Assembly (NCBI GenBank): GCA_950295325.1
Contig: OX485808.1
Location: 14,076,501 to 14,140,500 of the forward strand
Length of the DNA stretch: 64,000 nucleotides
Direction of reading: 5' to 3'
Source of the DNA: Polytrichum commune
Taxonomy: Eukaryota; Streptophyta; Polytrichopsida; Polytrichales; Polytrichaceae
Shown here: one piece after another, positions 9,766 through 21,500 of the stretch
How positions within the stretch are numbered: position 1 is the stretch's first letter
Layout: the number at the start of each line of letters is the position of its first letter
Program-made: the position numbers and the translations under genes
Notes under the pieces: model-generated
Seen by the model: only the letters and a program-made list of their open reading frames with translations
What the model was told of the DNA's origin: nothing
The model's database searches: none

Positions 9766-12708
9766 CCATGTCACACATTTCCCAAAACCTCTCCCAACCA
9801 CTCAAACTCCTCCCAACCAAAATGAACAGACTTCAACACTAGTTACACACCGCAAGCATCCACTCCATGTCCATTGTCATCGTAAACAAACAAAACTTGA
9901 ATATACGTTGCCAAACAATTGGGTTCCCCTGGGTTTCAACCCACACCAACCACACATCGTAGCCCCGTTTTTTCCAATTCAATACTCTCGTTGAAAATGA
10001 AATTATGAGCAATGAGCAATGAGAGTGGCAAGCGAGCTCCCCAAGTGTCTCAATCATAATAGGGAGATGGAAGTATTAAATAATCTCAAATGGGCCTCAT
10101 TAGGTTTCAAACGTGGACCTTCGTCAATCATGAAGCATTGCCACCCATCAACTGAATCCTACAACTCCAATGTGGCAAAACATGAACCCACTTTCATACT
10201 TTAGCACCCCTTGCCCCCCACACTACCACAATCTCCTTGGTTACATATGTTATCATTACCTCAAATAGAGCCCCCCCCAAAAAGGGTAAGTAAACTACAA
10301 ACGAAAAGGCTTTTCATTCATGCTTGCTCCATTCGAAGTTGGTTTTATATCTGTTTATCTAAAATTATGTTTGCAACCGCTTTTGTTCTTTGGGTTAAAA
10401 TCAAATTGATTCTTATGTCGAGGCCATGATCAAATTTGCGTCATCTAGTAACTTTTGTTGACTTGATCGACACATGGAAGTGTGCCCTAAGAGCATCTTC
10501 ATATTGTAGCACCATAGCTGGTTCGCACCTCAAAACGAATTTTTATTTTTATTTTTTTTAAATAAGGTTCGTCAACGAGAAACATAATTTATGCAATTTC
10601 GTCAATCCTATGATTTTAAAGAGATTAATTCGTTTTTTCGTTAAGGTTCAGCGGTTGTGCAAATAGGTTGTTGTTTTTTTCATTCATTCGTGGCGGCTTC
10701 TTGGCCTTAGACCTAAGTATCCACCTTAACTTTACTTAGTGCGGGTCTTGTTTGTCTTTGCACAATGTATGTGTTAGGTCTTTTGTATGCACTTTGATAT
10801 GTGTGAGAAGAGTGTTAGAAATGGCACCAAAACAACGACGGGTTGATTTTTCTTTTATACCTATTAGCAAGGAAAAGAGGGAGATGGATAGAGAGAGAGA
10901 GTTTGCTCCTCTTTGTGAAATAACAAAGCATCACAACATCAGAAACATTAGAATTGATTCAGACACAATTGTTCTAGAGGAGAGATTTGCCACCCGGGGC
11001 TCCCTCAACGACACCTTGAGCATAAATAATAAGAATAACAAGGCTCCAAATAAATCGAATAAGTTTGTTCCTACATGTGTGCTAACAATCTTTAGCCTTA
11101 CAAAAAATCCTTTGATGAAAGACATCAAAAGGCTGAACATGATTGCACACATGAGAGGCTGGGACCCTAACCTCACCGTTGGCAACAAACATTGTGCATA
11201 AATTTTTTAAAATTTAAACGCACATACAAACACGCTGCTAGTCCTCTTTGTGAAATAATAAATTCCAGTTCATTAATCATAAGCATCATCAAAAGTGATC
11301 TTGAAACATACGTTCTAAAGGGAGTGTTGACATCCCAGGCTGATCCCTACTAAGAATAATGCACTCCATATCAACGCACATATCCAAGCCGAGACATTAA
11401 GCATATCTATCAAACAGTTCAAAGGTTGACTAGTTGGAGATCGAACAAGTGCTCAAACACATCTTGTGCTCGTATGGAAAATCCTTCGATGAAAAGTAAA
11501 GATCCATGATTATATTGTAGGAAACAAACTTACAGAAGAACACACAAAAAAACAAGGATGCAAGCATCCAAAGCTCCACATATCTAATCACAACCATTTT
11601 CCATATGAAGGAGTCCCTATGCGTTCCTACATGTGGGCACATATGTTGCTAATGAAAACAAAAAGTGGCAACAAGATGTGTTGCTGACCATGTAGATGGA
11701 CAACAAATCTTTCTACTTAAACATCAACCAACAATTACATCAAAATATCATTCAAGCATATGGGAAGGTGGCGAGTGAAAACCTCGGGAATTAGCTCATG
11801 CCCTTATCCCCTAATGAATGAGATCAACATGATTTGCAAATATAAAAACATAAAAACGATGGTTAGGTATAGGTTGGTAGAGCTGCTCCCCGTGTAGAAG
11901 CCTTTGGGTCTCCTCGCCCTCATGAGCCCCTCCTCTACACTTACTAGGCAAGATGAAGGCAAGGCATTTTAAGGGTAGCATTGGGAAGTGCTCGGCGTTT
12001 TTGTCCCGTGACTTGAGCAACCTCATGAAGTTCATGAGCGAGGCGCCGAGCCATTAATGCGTAATCATGCAACCTCTTACAACACGTGGACGTGGTTGGA
12101 GCTTAGAAGAGTCCAAATTTTCCACTATTCGTTTTTTTTCCTAATGTAAATTTTCACTTGTTCATTTGATTCGACTCATAATTTCCGATTTTTTTCGGTT
12201 TTCTATTTGGAAATTATTTTTGCACGAACTAGCTATGGTGCTACGGTAGTGGCTAACACAACTCTCTTAACATAGCATATCACGATTTTAAGTGTTTGCC
12301 AACTATATCCAACTTGATGGCATGTGTATGGACAATGTTTGTGTGTACCAAACATAGAGTACAATGTTTGTGTGTGTACAACGTTGACACATGAAACATA
12401 ATTGTTATTGTTATCGATGCTTGCTAGATCGAGCAAACACAATTGAATAATTATATTGTGGAACACCATCAAAATGTTTTTGGTCATTTTATTTAACTTG
12501 CTTCGACTTAGTATGATGTAACTTTCCAGATTTTAAATTCAATGTGCCTTCTACAAACATAAAGTTTGGTATATTATAAAATATTATAGACCATGCAACT
12601 TAGTGATTCATGATCACAATGTTTCCAAACATATTCCCAAGGAGATACAATACGCGTGACTGAAAGTAATCCCTCAATTAGAATGCCAAAAACCTTTGTT
12701 TTGTGTGT
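9766..12708. other. Intergenic, no recognised gene apart from one ORF
   Basis: AT-rich sequence with scattered short ORFs. The stretch around 10903-10960 (CTCCTCTTTGTGAAATAA) is partly repeated at 11238-11290, a hint of a degenerate duplication around the 10752-11201 ORF. Nothing else stands out. Confidence 0.4.
10752..11201 (+). CDS. Hypothetical 149-codon ORF, probably repeat-derived
   Basis: Open frame from 10752; the first ATG in a good context may be internal (MAPKQRRVDFSFIP). Mostly polar and charged, with a run MDREREFAPLCEI and an asparagine-rich part (NNKNNKAPNKSN). No domain recognised, no signal peptide, no clear promoter. A partial downstream copy of its middle (11238-11290) suggests repeat origin. 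It could equally be chance in this AT-rich DNA. Confidence 0.2.
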   Translation: MSLHNVCVRSFVCTLICVRRVLEMAPKQRRVDFSFIPISKEKREMDREREFAPLCEITKHHNIRNIRIDSDTIVLEERFATRGSLNDTLSINNKNNKAPNKSNKFVPTCVLTIFSLTKNPLMKDIKRLNMIAHMRGWDPNLTVGNKHCA

Positions 12709-13045
12709 ACACTAAATATTGTATTTAGTGTCACCATTTATGTATGTCTTGCTCAATGCTAATGGTAACCACATGTGTAGTGTTACCAACACTACATGTA
12801 AACGTGACATAATTTGTAATTATTTTCTAAAAGAAAACTTGGGGATTGTGGATTTATAGTATTGACAAATACCGTCACTTACCTAAGTGATTTTTCATTG
12901 AAATTTCAATCATCTATGATAGTATCATTACACAACTTGTTGATTTGGAAAATATACCAAAAGTGGATAAACTAGAAGTAAGTTGGGATGACAATTATTG
13001 TAAACTTTGCAATAACTCCAAGGTCTTTGCAAATTGCAATACACC
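12709..13045 (-). mobile_element. Palindrome-ended MITE, inverted and truncated copy
   Basis: Starts with the 23-nt palindrome ACACTAAATA...ATTTAGTGT at 12709-12731. Its body, read on the minus strand, matches the 38946-39311 element (AAATATACCAAAAGTGGAT, GTAAGTTGGGATGACAATT). Similarity ends near 13045 in unrelated sequence, so the far palindrome is missing. Confidence 0.65.
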
Positions 13046-13440
13046 GAACATTCAAAGGAGAGAGAATTGTCTTATAAGAGAGTACCTCTCATGGATCCAA
13101 CGTAAAAACTACTGAGACATGTGATGAGTTCATGGGTGATTCATTTGAATTGACTTGGACTAGACTAATTTGGGATGTGTAAAGCTAATTCCAGACACCC
13201 CAAGGTAACAATGGGGATTTTCTTAGGAGTGGTTAATGACGCTTCCACCAATTTGAGATAGTGTGGCCTAGTCTAACTAATCAAAAGAGGCCCGGGGTTA
13301 CACAACCTAGTATGGCTAGTTAGGTCACTAAGTTAATCTATTCCCGAGATCTTTTATACAGGGAATTAAGTTAAGTGTGCCGCAAAAGTTAGTTAAAATA
13401 CCAAGACCGACCTATTTGCGCCTTGATTACGAGCAGACAG
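13046..13440. other. Short repeat fragment upstream of eEF1A
   Basis: 13136-13175 contains GACTTGGACTAGACTAA, shared with the 46.2-kb TIR element, so a fragment of that family sits here. The rest is unremarkable AT-rich DNA leading into the GC-rich eEF1A promoter. Confidence 0.4.
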
Positions 13441-14072
13441 CGGCGCAGCCCGGCGCCGTCAGATGATCTGGATCGGACGGTGGGCTGCGGGAGATTGGGG
13501 GCAGGGACGACGGGGAGGAAGGCAGGGAGCTAGGGTTAAGAGTCCGCGGCGCTGCTGAACTCTTCCCTTCACTCTTTGGCGCTCTCTCTGTGTGAGAGCT
13601 GCTCCCGACGCCTTCATCTCGCTGACATCCTCTCTGCGTCGTTTATACTCAGGTTCGTCGGCAGATGCACTCGTGTACTTCCGGTGCGCATGTATGCATT
13701 TTTTTTTTGCTTTGTTGAGTGGACGCGAGACGAGGTTTGTGCAGCTTGTTTAGTTTTGCTGGATAGGGTTCCGTTTGGGAGGGGTTGTTGGAAGCGGTGT
13801 GGCGGCGGTCCGGTGTTCGCACGGGGATTGGAATTGAGCTAGGCCGGTGAGAAGAGGGGTTTTGTTGTGGTGGGAGTTGTTTGGGATTTGGCGGCGTCCA
13901 GAAGGTGGGGTTTTACATGTCGCATGGAGAGTTTGTCGAATAGTGTGCTTGGGTGTTGGATGTCAGTGGGCGGGGTTGTTTGAAATGCCTGGCACTGAGT
14001 TTTGTTTTTTTGGTTAGTTTGTGGTATTGAGGGGGTTGGTGAATTGCATGCGTGGGGTGCAGAGCATTCAAG
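13441..14072 (+). promoter_or_regulatory. eEF1A promoter, 5' UTR and 5'-UTR intron
   Basis: Base composition switches to GC-rich at about 13430. A telo-box-like TAGGGTTAA lies at 13531-13539, followed by a pyrimidine-rich stretch (CTCTTCCCTTCACTC) likely near the transcription start. A 5'-UTR intron fits at 13653-14062: CAG|GTTCGT at the donor, and a T/G-rich tract ending in GTGCAG at the acceptor, 10 nt before the ATG at 14073. Plant eEF1A genes commonly have both a telo-box and a leader intron that boosts expression. Exact transcript ends need RNA data. Confidence 0.65.
13531..13539 (-). promoter_or_regulatory. telo-box
   Basis: TAGGGTTAA is the reverse complement of TTAACCCTA, one base from AAACCCTAA. 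This motif is established in promoters of plant eEF1A and ribosomal-protein genes, and it sits just upstream of the inferred start here. Confidence 0.6.
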
Positions 14073-15658
14073 ATGGGTAAGGAGAAAGCCCATATCAACA
14101 TCGTGGTCATCGGACATGTGGACTCCGGGAAGTCGACGACGACCGGTCACCTTATCTACAAGTTGGGAGGTATCGACAAGCGTGTGATCGAGCGTTTCGA
14201 GAAGGAAGCGGCGGAAATGAACAAGCGTTCGTTCAAGTACGCGTGGGTGCTGGACAAGTTGAAGGCAGAGCGCGAGCGCGGTATCACGATCGATATCGCT
14301 CTGTGGAAGTTCGAGACGACGAAGTACTACTGCACCGTGATCGACGCACCCGGACATCGCGATTTCATCAAGAACATGATCACGGGAACGTCACAGGCTG
14401 ATTGCGCCGTGTTGATCATCGACTCGACGACGGGAGGATTCGAAGCCGGTATCTCGAAGGACGGGCAGACGCGTGAGCACGCGTTGTTGGCATTCACATT
14501 GGGAGTGAAGCAGATGATCTGTTGCTGCAACAAGGTATGTGGTGGGAGTTATGTTGGAGGGTTGCGGAAAGTCGGTGGTTGGGAAGGGGTTAAATGTGGA
14601 TTTTGGGTTTTGGAATTTATGTTTCGTTTAGCTGGGATGGGCAGAAATGCAAAGTGAGATGTCTGCACAAGAGACGGTGGGGGTGTGGGTTATGTGTTGG
14701 GAGGTGATTGTGAGGTTTGAGGTACATTGGGAAACGGAGGCATAGGGAATGATTGTTGGGAATGTGTGGATTGCAGATGGACGCCACGACCCCGAAGTAC
14801 AGCAAGGCCCGTTTCGATGAGATCACGAAGGAGGTGTCTTCGTACTTGAAGAAGGTGGGGTACAACCCCGACAAGATTCCGTTCGTGCCCATCTCGGGAT
14901 TCGAGGGAGACAACATGATCGAGAGGTCGTCGAACTTGGACTGGTACAAGGGGCCGACGCTGCTGGAGGCTTTGGACGGCATTTTCGAGCCGAAGAGGCC
15001 ATCGGACAAGCCATTGAGGTTGCCCCTGCAGGACGTGTACAAGATCGGAGGCATCGGAACTGTGCCGGTGGGACGAGTGGAGACAGGAGTTATCAAGCCC
15101 GGTATGTTGGTGTGCTTCGCGCCGACGGGACTGACGACTGAGGTGAAGTCGGTGGAAATGCACCACGAGTCGATGTTGGAGGCGCACCCGGGAGACAACG
15201 TGGGATTCAACGTGAAGAACGTGGCGGTGAAGGACCTGAAGAGAGGGTACGTGGCGTCGGACTCGAAGAACGACCCGGCGCGCGAGGCGGCCAACTTCAC
15301 GGCGCAGGTGATCATCATGAACCACCCCGGACAGATCGGGAACGGGTACGCGCCGGTGCTGGATTGCCACACGTCGCACATCGCGGTGAAGTTCGCGGAG
15401 ATTTTGACGAAGGTGGACAGGCGGTCCGGAAAGGAGCTTGAGAAGGAGCCGAAGTTTTTGAAGAACGGAGACGCCGGGTTCGTGAAGATGATTCCGACGA
15501 AGCCGATGACGGTGGAGACTTTCGCCGAGTACCCGCCATTGGGACGGTTCGCGGTGCGCGACATGAGGCAGACGGTGGCGGTGGGAGTGATCAAGGCTGT
15601 GGAGAAGAAGGATCCGTCGGGCGCGAAGGTGACGAAGGCGGCTCTGAAGAAGAAGTGA
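14073..15658 (+). CDS. EF1A: Elongation factor 1-alpha (eEF1A), two coding exons
   Basis: Coding exons 14073-14534 and 14777-15658 join to 447 residues, the normal plant length. The GTPase carries aminoacyl-tRNA to the ribosomal A site in the cytosol. Visible motifs: P-loop GHVDSGKS (14-21), the switch region with ERGITIDIA (68-76), DAPGH (91-95), NKMD (153-156, split by the intron between K and M) and PISGF for G5. Domains II and III follow without gaps ([35 protein letters not shown]), ending in the basic tail [10 protein letters not shown]. No internal stops or frameshifts. Codons strongly prefer G/C at third positions, unlike the surroundings, as expected of a highly expressed gene. Start: the first ATG after the leader-intron acceptor gives [15 protein letters not shown]. 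Function essentially certain. Confidence 0.98.
14535..14776 (+). other. eEF1A coding intron (242 bp)
   Basis: GT at 14535 (AAG|GTATGT), AG at 14776 (GGATTGCAG|ATGGAC), phase 0, between Lys154 and Met155 of the NKMD motif. This is the conserved intron position of plant eEF1A genes. Confidence 0.95.
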
Positions 15659-15860
15659 ATAGCGTCGACGGAGCCGCAGCAGGGCAGTTGCGGTGGATGG
15701 CCCGCGGCGTTGGTTGCGGGTCCCGTTCAATCTCGTCTGGTTCATGCTTGTTCGATACATTTGTTGCTCGCCCGGCAGAGGCAGACTTGGGTGCTTGACA
15801 GACGATGGCAGGGCCGATGTGGTTTTTGATAAAACATATATAAAATTTTGATGACTACGA
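15659..15860 (+). terminator. eEF1A 3' UTR and probable polyadenylation region
   Basis: GC-rich 3' UTR changing to AT-rich at about 15820. GATAAAACATATATAAAA at 15827-15844 could serve as the near-upstream poly(A) element. The cleavage site is not determinable here. Confidence 0.45.
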
Positions 15861-17810
15861 CATTCATTTTAATTTTTATGTGAGGAGGGTTGTTGCAGTA
15901 AGGGAGTGCGTGCATGAATGGATTTTTGTGATGAATTATGGTTCGGTTTTATGAGATGGGGTGTGGGTTGCATTTTCCATGTGAAGTATGTTGAATAAGG
16001 ATTGCGGGTTGTTTTGTGATTTGGGTGTTTAGTGAGTAGATGTATTTTGTTCAATTTCAGATTGGAATGTCGTGAGCCAATATTGTGAAGACTGCTTTGA
16101 ATGGAGTAATATGATACAATGGGTTGCTGGTTTTTGCAAAAGTGATTGTTCCTAAGCCGGGATTTGGCTAGATGTCTGATCGTGTGAGTGATTGATTTTA
16201 TGGCAACTGTGAAGAGAGTAATTTGTATGTGTGAGCTTCTGTACTTCTTCCTGTGGTAATCTCGAGGGAATTTATTGTGGCTGCTATGAAGAATATTTCG
16301 AAGCCAGGCAATGAACTCGGATGTGCGGCTGATAGTTACATGTGAAGCGGTTGAGTTTGAAAAGCACCCCGCTGCTTCAAGATGGCTGGAAATGTAGCTG
16401 TCAATATAGAGCAGTTCTCGTAAGGAGATCCGAAACTTGCAACGGGCTGGAGTTGGAAGTATTAATACTTGGAGTACGCACGTCAGTTGTGCTAGTAAAT
16501 CTCCGCTCACGTTGATGGTAGGTTGTCGCTATACTTGTTCTACCATTTCTTACAGACGCACATTCTAACTGAAGTTTTCGTTTAGGCAAGTACATTCCAA
16601 AACCTCGTTGACCGAGTATATGAAGTGCTTCGAATGTTTAATGCATGGATCTCTTCGATTTGAGCGCGTTGAATCTACGCACAGGCTTAGAAGGTGAAGT
16701 TTGGGCTTCTGAATATATGTGTGGCGATAAGGGAGTTTTTTGTGAAGTTTTGCAATTTTAAGTTCTCAAGGAGTACATTTGGGACAAGAATCTTGGGTAA
16801 GTTACGAGACTATTGAAATTAGGTTTACTTCGGGATTTTGTTGGTTCCTCGAGGTTTGCACCTCTGGGTTGTGTAACGGCTGCCTAATCCAGAAACAAAG
16901 TGGATGTTGCTTAACTCGTCAATACATACCTACTTTTTCCTTAACTGGGCAACTCCATCATAAAAAGTTGTAACTATGGTGTTATCCCCAATGATATAAC
17001 TTGAGAGTAAGTGAGTCAGACGATCTTTTGCTACTTGATGGTAGATGTAGCATTACATATATTACAGATTGTGGGTAGTATCCTAGGAGCATATTCGGTC
17101 GGCGGTTTTGAACCTCTAGGTTTGGTTGAAAACTTCAACTTGGGATTGTAGTTTCGGGTGTATGGTCTAAGGCAGGGTAATGCATGCATTCAATGACGCT
17201 GTGTCATATTTTTCTACTGATGATGTCTTATCGAGAAGAAGTCTATGGGAGGCGAACCAGGGATCTGGCCTCTCGTGAGGCCACGTCGCCAATTCGAAAC
17301 CTTGAAAATGTGGTGAATCTACGTATTGCTGTCATTTTTGGTGGTTACTCCTAGTTTCACATCGCCTTGTTCTTTGTGAGGGCTGTTAATTTTCCAGCTA
17401 AGGTGCAAAGTACAAATATCCAAAACCAGCACTAAGCCTAAGTGTGAAACCTGCCACTCTGTAGACTACCACTGCTAAATGTACAAGAGCGGGAGATAGT
17501 GTTGGTTTTAGGTTTTGAATATGCATACCTTGCTGACTCTATTATATTAGAGCTTAGAAACAGTTGGAGCTCGACGGATCTAAGATAACTTGTCTTCAGT
17601 AAGTGATATTTGTACAGTCAGAAATCCATTTGTGGTGAAGGACTATTTGGATTTACACAGTGCTATATCTTTTTACTATTGATGTAATTGTTTTAACAAG
17701 CAAAGTTGTTGATTATTTGTAATGTCCAAACTACCAATTTCAAATTTGTTGGTAAAATATGAGATATACAATAAATAGACATAGCATTGTGTAATTCCAA
17801 GTAGTAAGTG
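15861..17810. other. Intergenic 3' of eEF1A, no gene recognised
   Basis: Mixed-composition sequence with no long plausible ORF; the open minus-strand frame at 15869-16510 has no recognisable domain and low coding character. No terminal repeats seen. The stretch at 17700-17810 resembles the body of the palindrome-ended MITE family. Confidence 0.45.
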
Positions 17811-17833
17811 ACACTAAATATCATATTTAGTGT
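17811..17833. repeat. 23-nt palindrome, MITE end
   Basis: ACACTAAATATC then ATATTTAGTGT; same terminal palindrome as at 12709, 38946, 60612 and 62402. It marks one end of a degraded copy whose body extends leftward to about 17700. Confidence 0.65.
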
Positions 17834-18080
17834 AGCATTGTCTTCAGGATGGTTGCATGACAATTTTCCCAGTGAAACTATATTTGAGCCAACCTAATAC
17901 AAAATGAAATTGAAAATACATATGTATGCAACAAATGGTGATCACATGTAGGATTGTGGTCATTCCTATGATTGTGCATTTAATTAGTGAGATGATTTCA
18001 TAGATAAGTATCACAATTCAACTCAAAATAATAGGCAGTAACATTAAACAAAATGGACCCTTGGGACCTTTAAGGGTTGA

Positions 18081-18248
18081 TATAACATAGGAGACTAGAT
18101 TTGTCTTGTTGTCAAACGTATGACTAGGTGAGATCATATAACATAGGAGACTAGATTTGTCTTGTTGTCAAACATATGACTAGGTGAGATCATATAACAT
18201 AGGAGACTAGATTTGTCTTGTTGTCAAACATATGACGAGGTGAGATCA
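18081..18248. repeat. 56-bp tandem repeat, three units
   Basis: Units begin at 18081, 18137 and 18193 (TATAACATAGGAGACTAGAT...). They differ by only a few bases (AAACGTATG against AAACATATG; GACTAGG against GACGAGG), so the array is recent. Confidence 0.9.
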
Positions 18249-20470
18249 TATGGTCATTTTGGTCTTGTAGGATTATGTATTCTAACCTCCCTATTGTCAT
18301 GCACGTGTCAACCAAAGTGGACATGATATCAAGGAGGTTTGCAATGTGAACATGGATGCATGTTAATGGAGAATTAGTTCAACATTGCAATAATGACAAT
18401 GATGACAAAGTTGACAACATGATGCGTGCTAGTTTATGGTTTCAATTCTTGGTGGATTATTTTCATTTCAAATTCTATGACATACAAGAAAGTATTGTGA
18501 CAACAAGGATGAAGATTTAAACTGAGCACATCTGTTCCCTAGGGTTTCGGGATATAAGAGAGGGAGTGACATAATATGGGATCTTCATGGCTAACTTGCA
18601 CAGTAGCCTGAAGAGGTTATGTGGAGTATGTACCAATGCTTCTATACCAATTCATTTATAAATAAATGTGAAGCTCGCTCTCTAAGAATCGAATGGAATC
18701 GATTTGAGGGTGGGATCCAGATATTGAAAAATTTATTCTGTGTGGCGATGTTTATGCCTTTTGTTCATCATGGAAGCTTGAAACGGATTCTTATGGGTAT
18801 GGATGCTTCAGACTTGGATGTATGTATGAACATGGTGTTTCAACTTGGACAAGTTTAATGTACGCATATCAGGTTGATTTTTGTTGTTATGCATACACTT
18901 CATGGCAGAACATTCTCCTGCATAAGGTAGAGCATGCTAAAACCCCATAGAACTAACACTGTAAAACCTTGCACAATACGAACATGTTGATTTTGCAAAA
19001 GTCCACCACCTGAGAGAGTTGGGTGAATTCCAATAAAACTTTTGAGGAATTTCATCTTGATTCTTGCGAATGTGAGTGCATGTGAACTTTTGCATTCAAA
19101 ATTTGGTCCTGAAATTTGCAATCTTAGTGATTAGTATTTGCTAAGTGGATGAGAGAATTTCCAATCCCATCCAACAGGCAAATTTGTCCTTAGAGTTGGA
19201 AGTCCCACAGCAGGGCCACATACTTTTGTGGAACCTCAGCTTGACAAGTATGACTCACATGACAAGGAACTCAAAAACATTTGAACAAAAAACCTGGGTT
19301 GGCAGTGCCCAGTCCAGTGTCAGGTGATTTTTGGACATTATCAGTCAAGATCCTTGGATTTCCAAGTTCAACCAGTTACATGCCGACATCTTTCGGTTTT
19401 TTGGGGTAAGATGTGGGTGTATTCCATAGATTCCTCTAAAGTAATTGGTAAGTTTCCTGAAGTCTTGAACTTCGATCAGTTATTTCTCAAACTCAACTGG
19501 TTCATATGTAACTAAGCTTACCAGCCGGTTCTCCCCATTGATTGGACCCAGTTGATCTTCGATCTAAGAATAATGATTTTAAATTGGTAGACTCCTTGCT
19601 TCGAGGACTGTTCCCATCTGCAAAGAGCTCTTAACTCTGAACCCCTACATACTGGCCGGGTATATGCAATTAAATTTCAGGAATTTTACCTTGTTCATAT
19701 TTTCTTCCAAAACTCAATTGTTTAGTGTCCTAGTTAGTGGATGCTGAAATCAAAATCATGGGCTGGGTCGGGTCGTCTGACAACCAGAAAATGGATAAAA
19801 TTTATTGTTTAGAGTTTGATGTATGCTGAGCTGATGGTATTCCCACTCCAGAGCATGAGGTTTTGCAATCCTATATCCTAAGTGCAAAGGTTTGCAAAGT
19901 TTCTTCCTAAATGCTAAACATTTGAACCTAGCAAAAATGATGAGTTCCAGAACTTCAATTCTTAGAATGAGGATGTGTCCAAAAATTTGCTGAACAAATG
20001 CATCATCATCCCCACATTGTGTGTGGTGGAACTGATCCAATGATGTTTGTATTTCGAACTTGTTATTCTTCTTGTTGTGATCCCTGATCATCTTGCGAAG
20101 ATGTTCAATCACACAGTAAGGTTTCAAGCGCACAAAACTGACAAAATTGTACAGAATTACTCTCAAGACAGGAAGATTCTAAGTCTGTCAAGAAAAAGGG
20201 AAAATTCGGTGCCCATGTGTATTTACCATAGAGCATGTAAGGATATATACAATCGACAGATTCATCAACGTCCTCCTCCGCCATGACTAACCACATGATT
20301 TAGAAGCTCTTAGAAAATCCCATTCAACAGGATATAAGAGTATCACAAATGATGAAAATTAAAAAAAGAAGTTTCCTAAGTATTTGGCACATAATTAATC
20401 TTGTGGTATAAGTAGTTGCAGACGTGTACAATAGAGTTGTATACCTAAGTGCATGTAAAAATCTTGAGGA
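18249..20470. other. Intergenic, no gene recognised
   Basis: Only short ORFs. 19183-19213 (TTAGAGTTGGAAGTCCC...GGGCCACAT) is a fragment of a dispersed repeat also present at 40.2, 43.7 and 48.1 kb. Otherwise nothing identified. Confidence 0.4.
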
Positions 20471-20477
20471 TGCAACG

Positions 20478-21500
20478 AAATTCTAGGTTTTATTAAGTGA
20501 TGAAATTGTCTTCCTTTTTGTACACTCACCTATCACGGTGATTAAGCTGACGTTGTGCTCTCAAATTTTGCAGTAACATCTGAACTTGCTTAGTGAAAAG
20601 GGGTGCCGTTGCAAGCTCAGATGATCAGGGAAGTGAGATTCCTCATAGTGCATCTTTAAGAAACAAAAAACCTTCTCAAATTAGAGAACAATTTAGCCAA
20701 TTTTACCTACTCAAAATAGATGTGGATAGTGACTAATTACAAATGATCCGCCAAAAATTGCTATGACCTAACCAGGCGGCTACTTCAACTGCCTACCTCC
20801 ATTCAAATGCAAATGCAAGTGATGCAAATTCTAGGTTTCATTTCGTGATGAATTCATCTTCCTCTTCGTACAGTCACCTATCACAGTGATTAAGCTTATA
20901 TTGTGCTCGCAATTTTTGAAGTAACACCTTGCATAGTGAAAGGGGTTGCCGTTGCAAGCTCAGATGATCAAGGAAGTGAGTTTCCTCATTGTATATCTTT
21001 AAGAAACAAAAAACCTTCTCAATTTCAAGCACAATTCAATCATTAATTCATCTACTCAAAATTGATGTGGAAACTGACTGAGTACATAAGATCCGCCGAA
21101 AATTGACATGACTTCACCTAGTCAGACGGCCAATCTAACTACCTATTTCCAATCAAATGCACATGCAATTCGTCTTCCACTTCGTACACTCACCTATCAA
21201 GGTGATTAAGCTTACGTTGTGCTCTATATTTTGTAGTGACACATGAACTTGCGTAGTGAAAAGGGGCGCCGTTGCAAATTCAGATGATCAAGAAAGCGAG
21301 ATACCTCCTTATGTCTCTTTGAAACCAAAACTTTCTCAATGTCAAGCACAATGTGACCAATTTCATCTACTCAAAATTGATGTGGAAATGGACTGAGTAT
21401 ATTAGATCCGCCGAGAATTGACATGACATAACCTAACCAGGAGGCCATTTCAACTGCCTACCTCCAATCAAATGCAAATGCAAGTGATACACGGATTGGC
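20478..21500 (-). repeat. Tandem ~320-350-bp repeat carrying the 3' end of the HIT gene
   Basis: Three copies. The common segment TATCACGGTGATTAAGCT recurs at 20531, 20879 and 21195 (periods 348 and 316). Read on the minus strand, each unit starts with the last 16-17 codons of the HIT protein and continues into its 3' flank. The copy at 21433-21489 is the real gene end. The middle copy (about 21122-21168) reads HVHLIGNR, stop, LDWPSD. The distal copy (about 20778-20830) reads HLHLHLNGGRQLK, stop, PPG. So the catalytic triad codons and terminator were duplicated twice and then decayed. Confidence 0.8.

Noticed and set aside
13839-14357. 172-codon minus-strand frame over eEF1A
   Set aside because: Antisense shadow of the first coding exon and leader; no domain, and the sense gene explains the openness.
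14617-15760. 325- and 356-codon minus-strand frames over eEF1A exon 2
   Set aside because: Long only because of GC-rich codon bias on the sense strand; arginine/histidine- or serine-rich nonsense composition.
15869-16510. 213-codon minus-strand ORF downstream of eEF1A
   Set aside because: No recognisable domain, His/Ser/Thr-rich composition, no supporting promoter or homology; not enough to call a gene.
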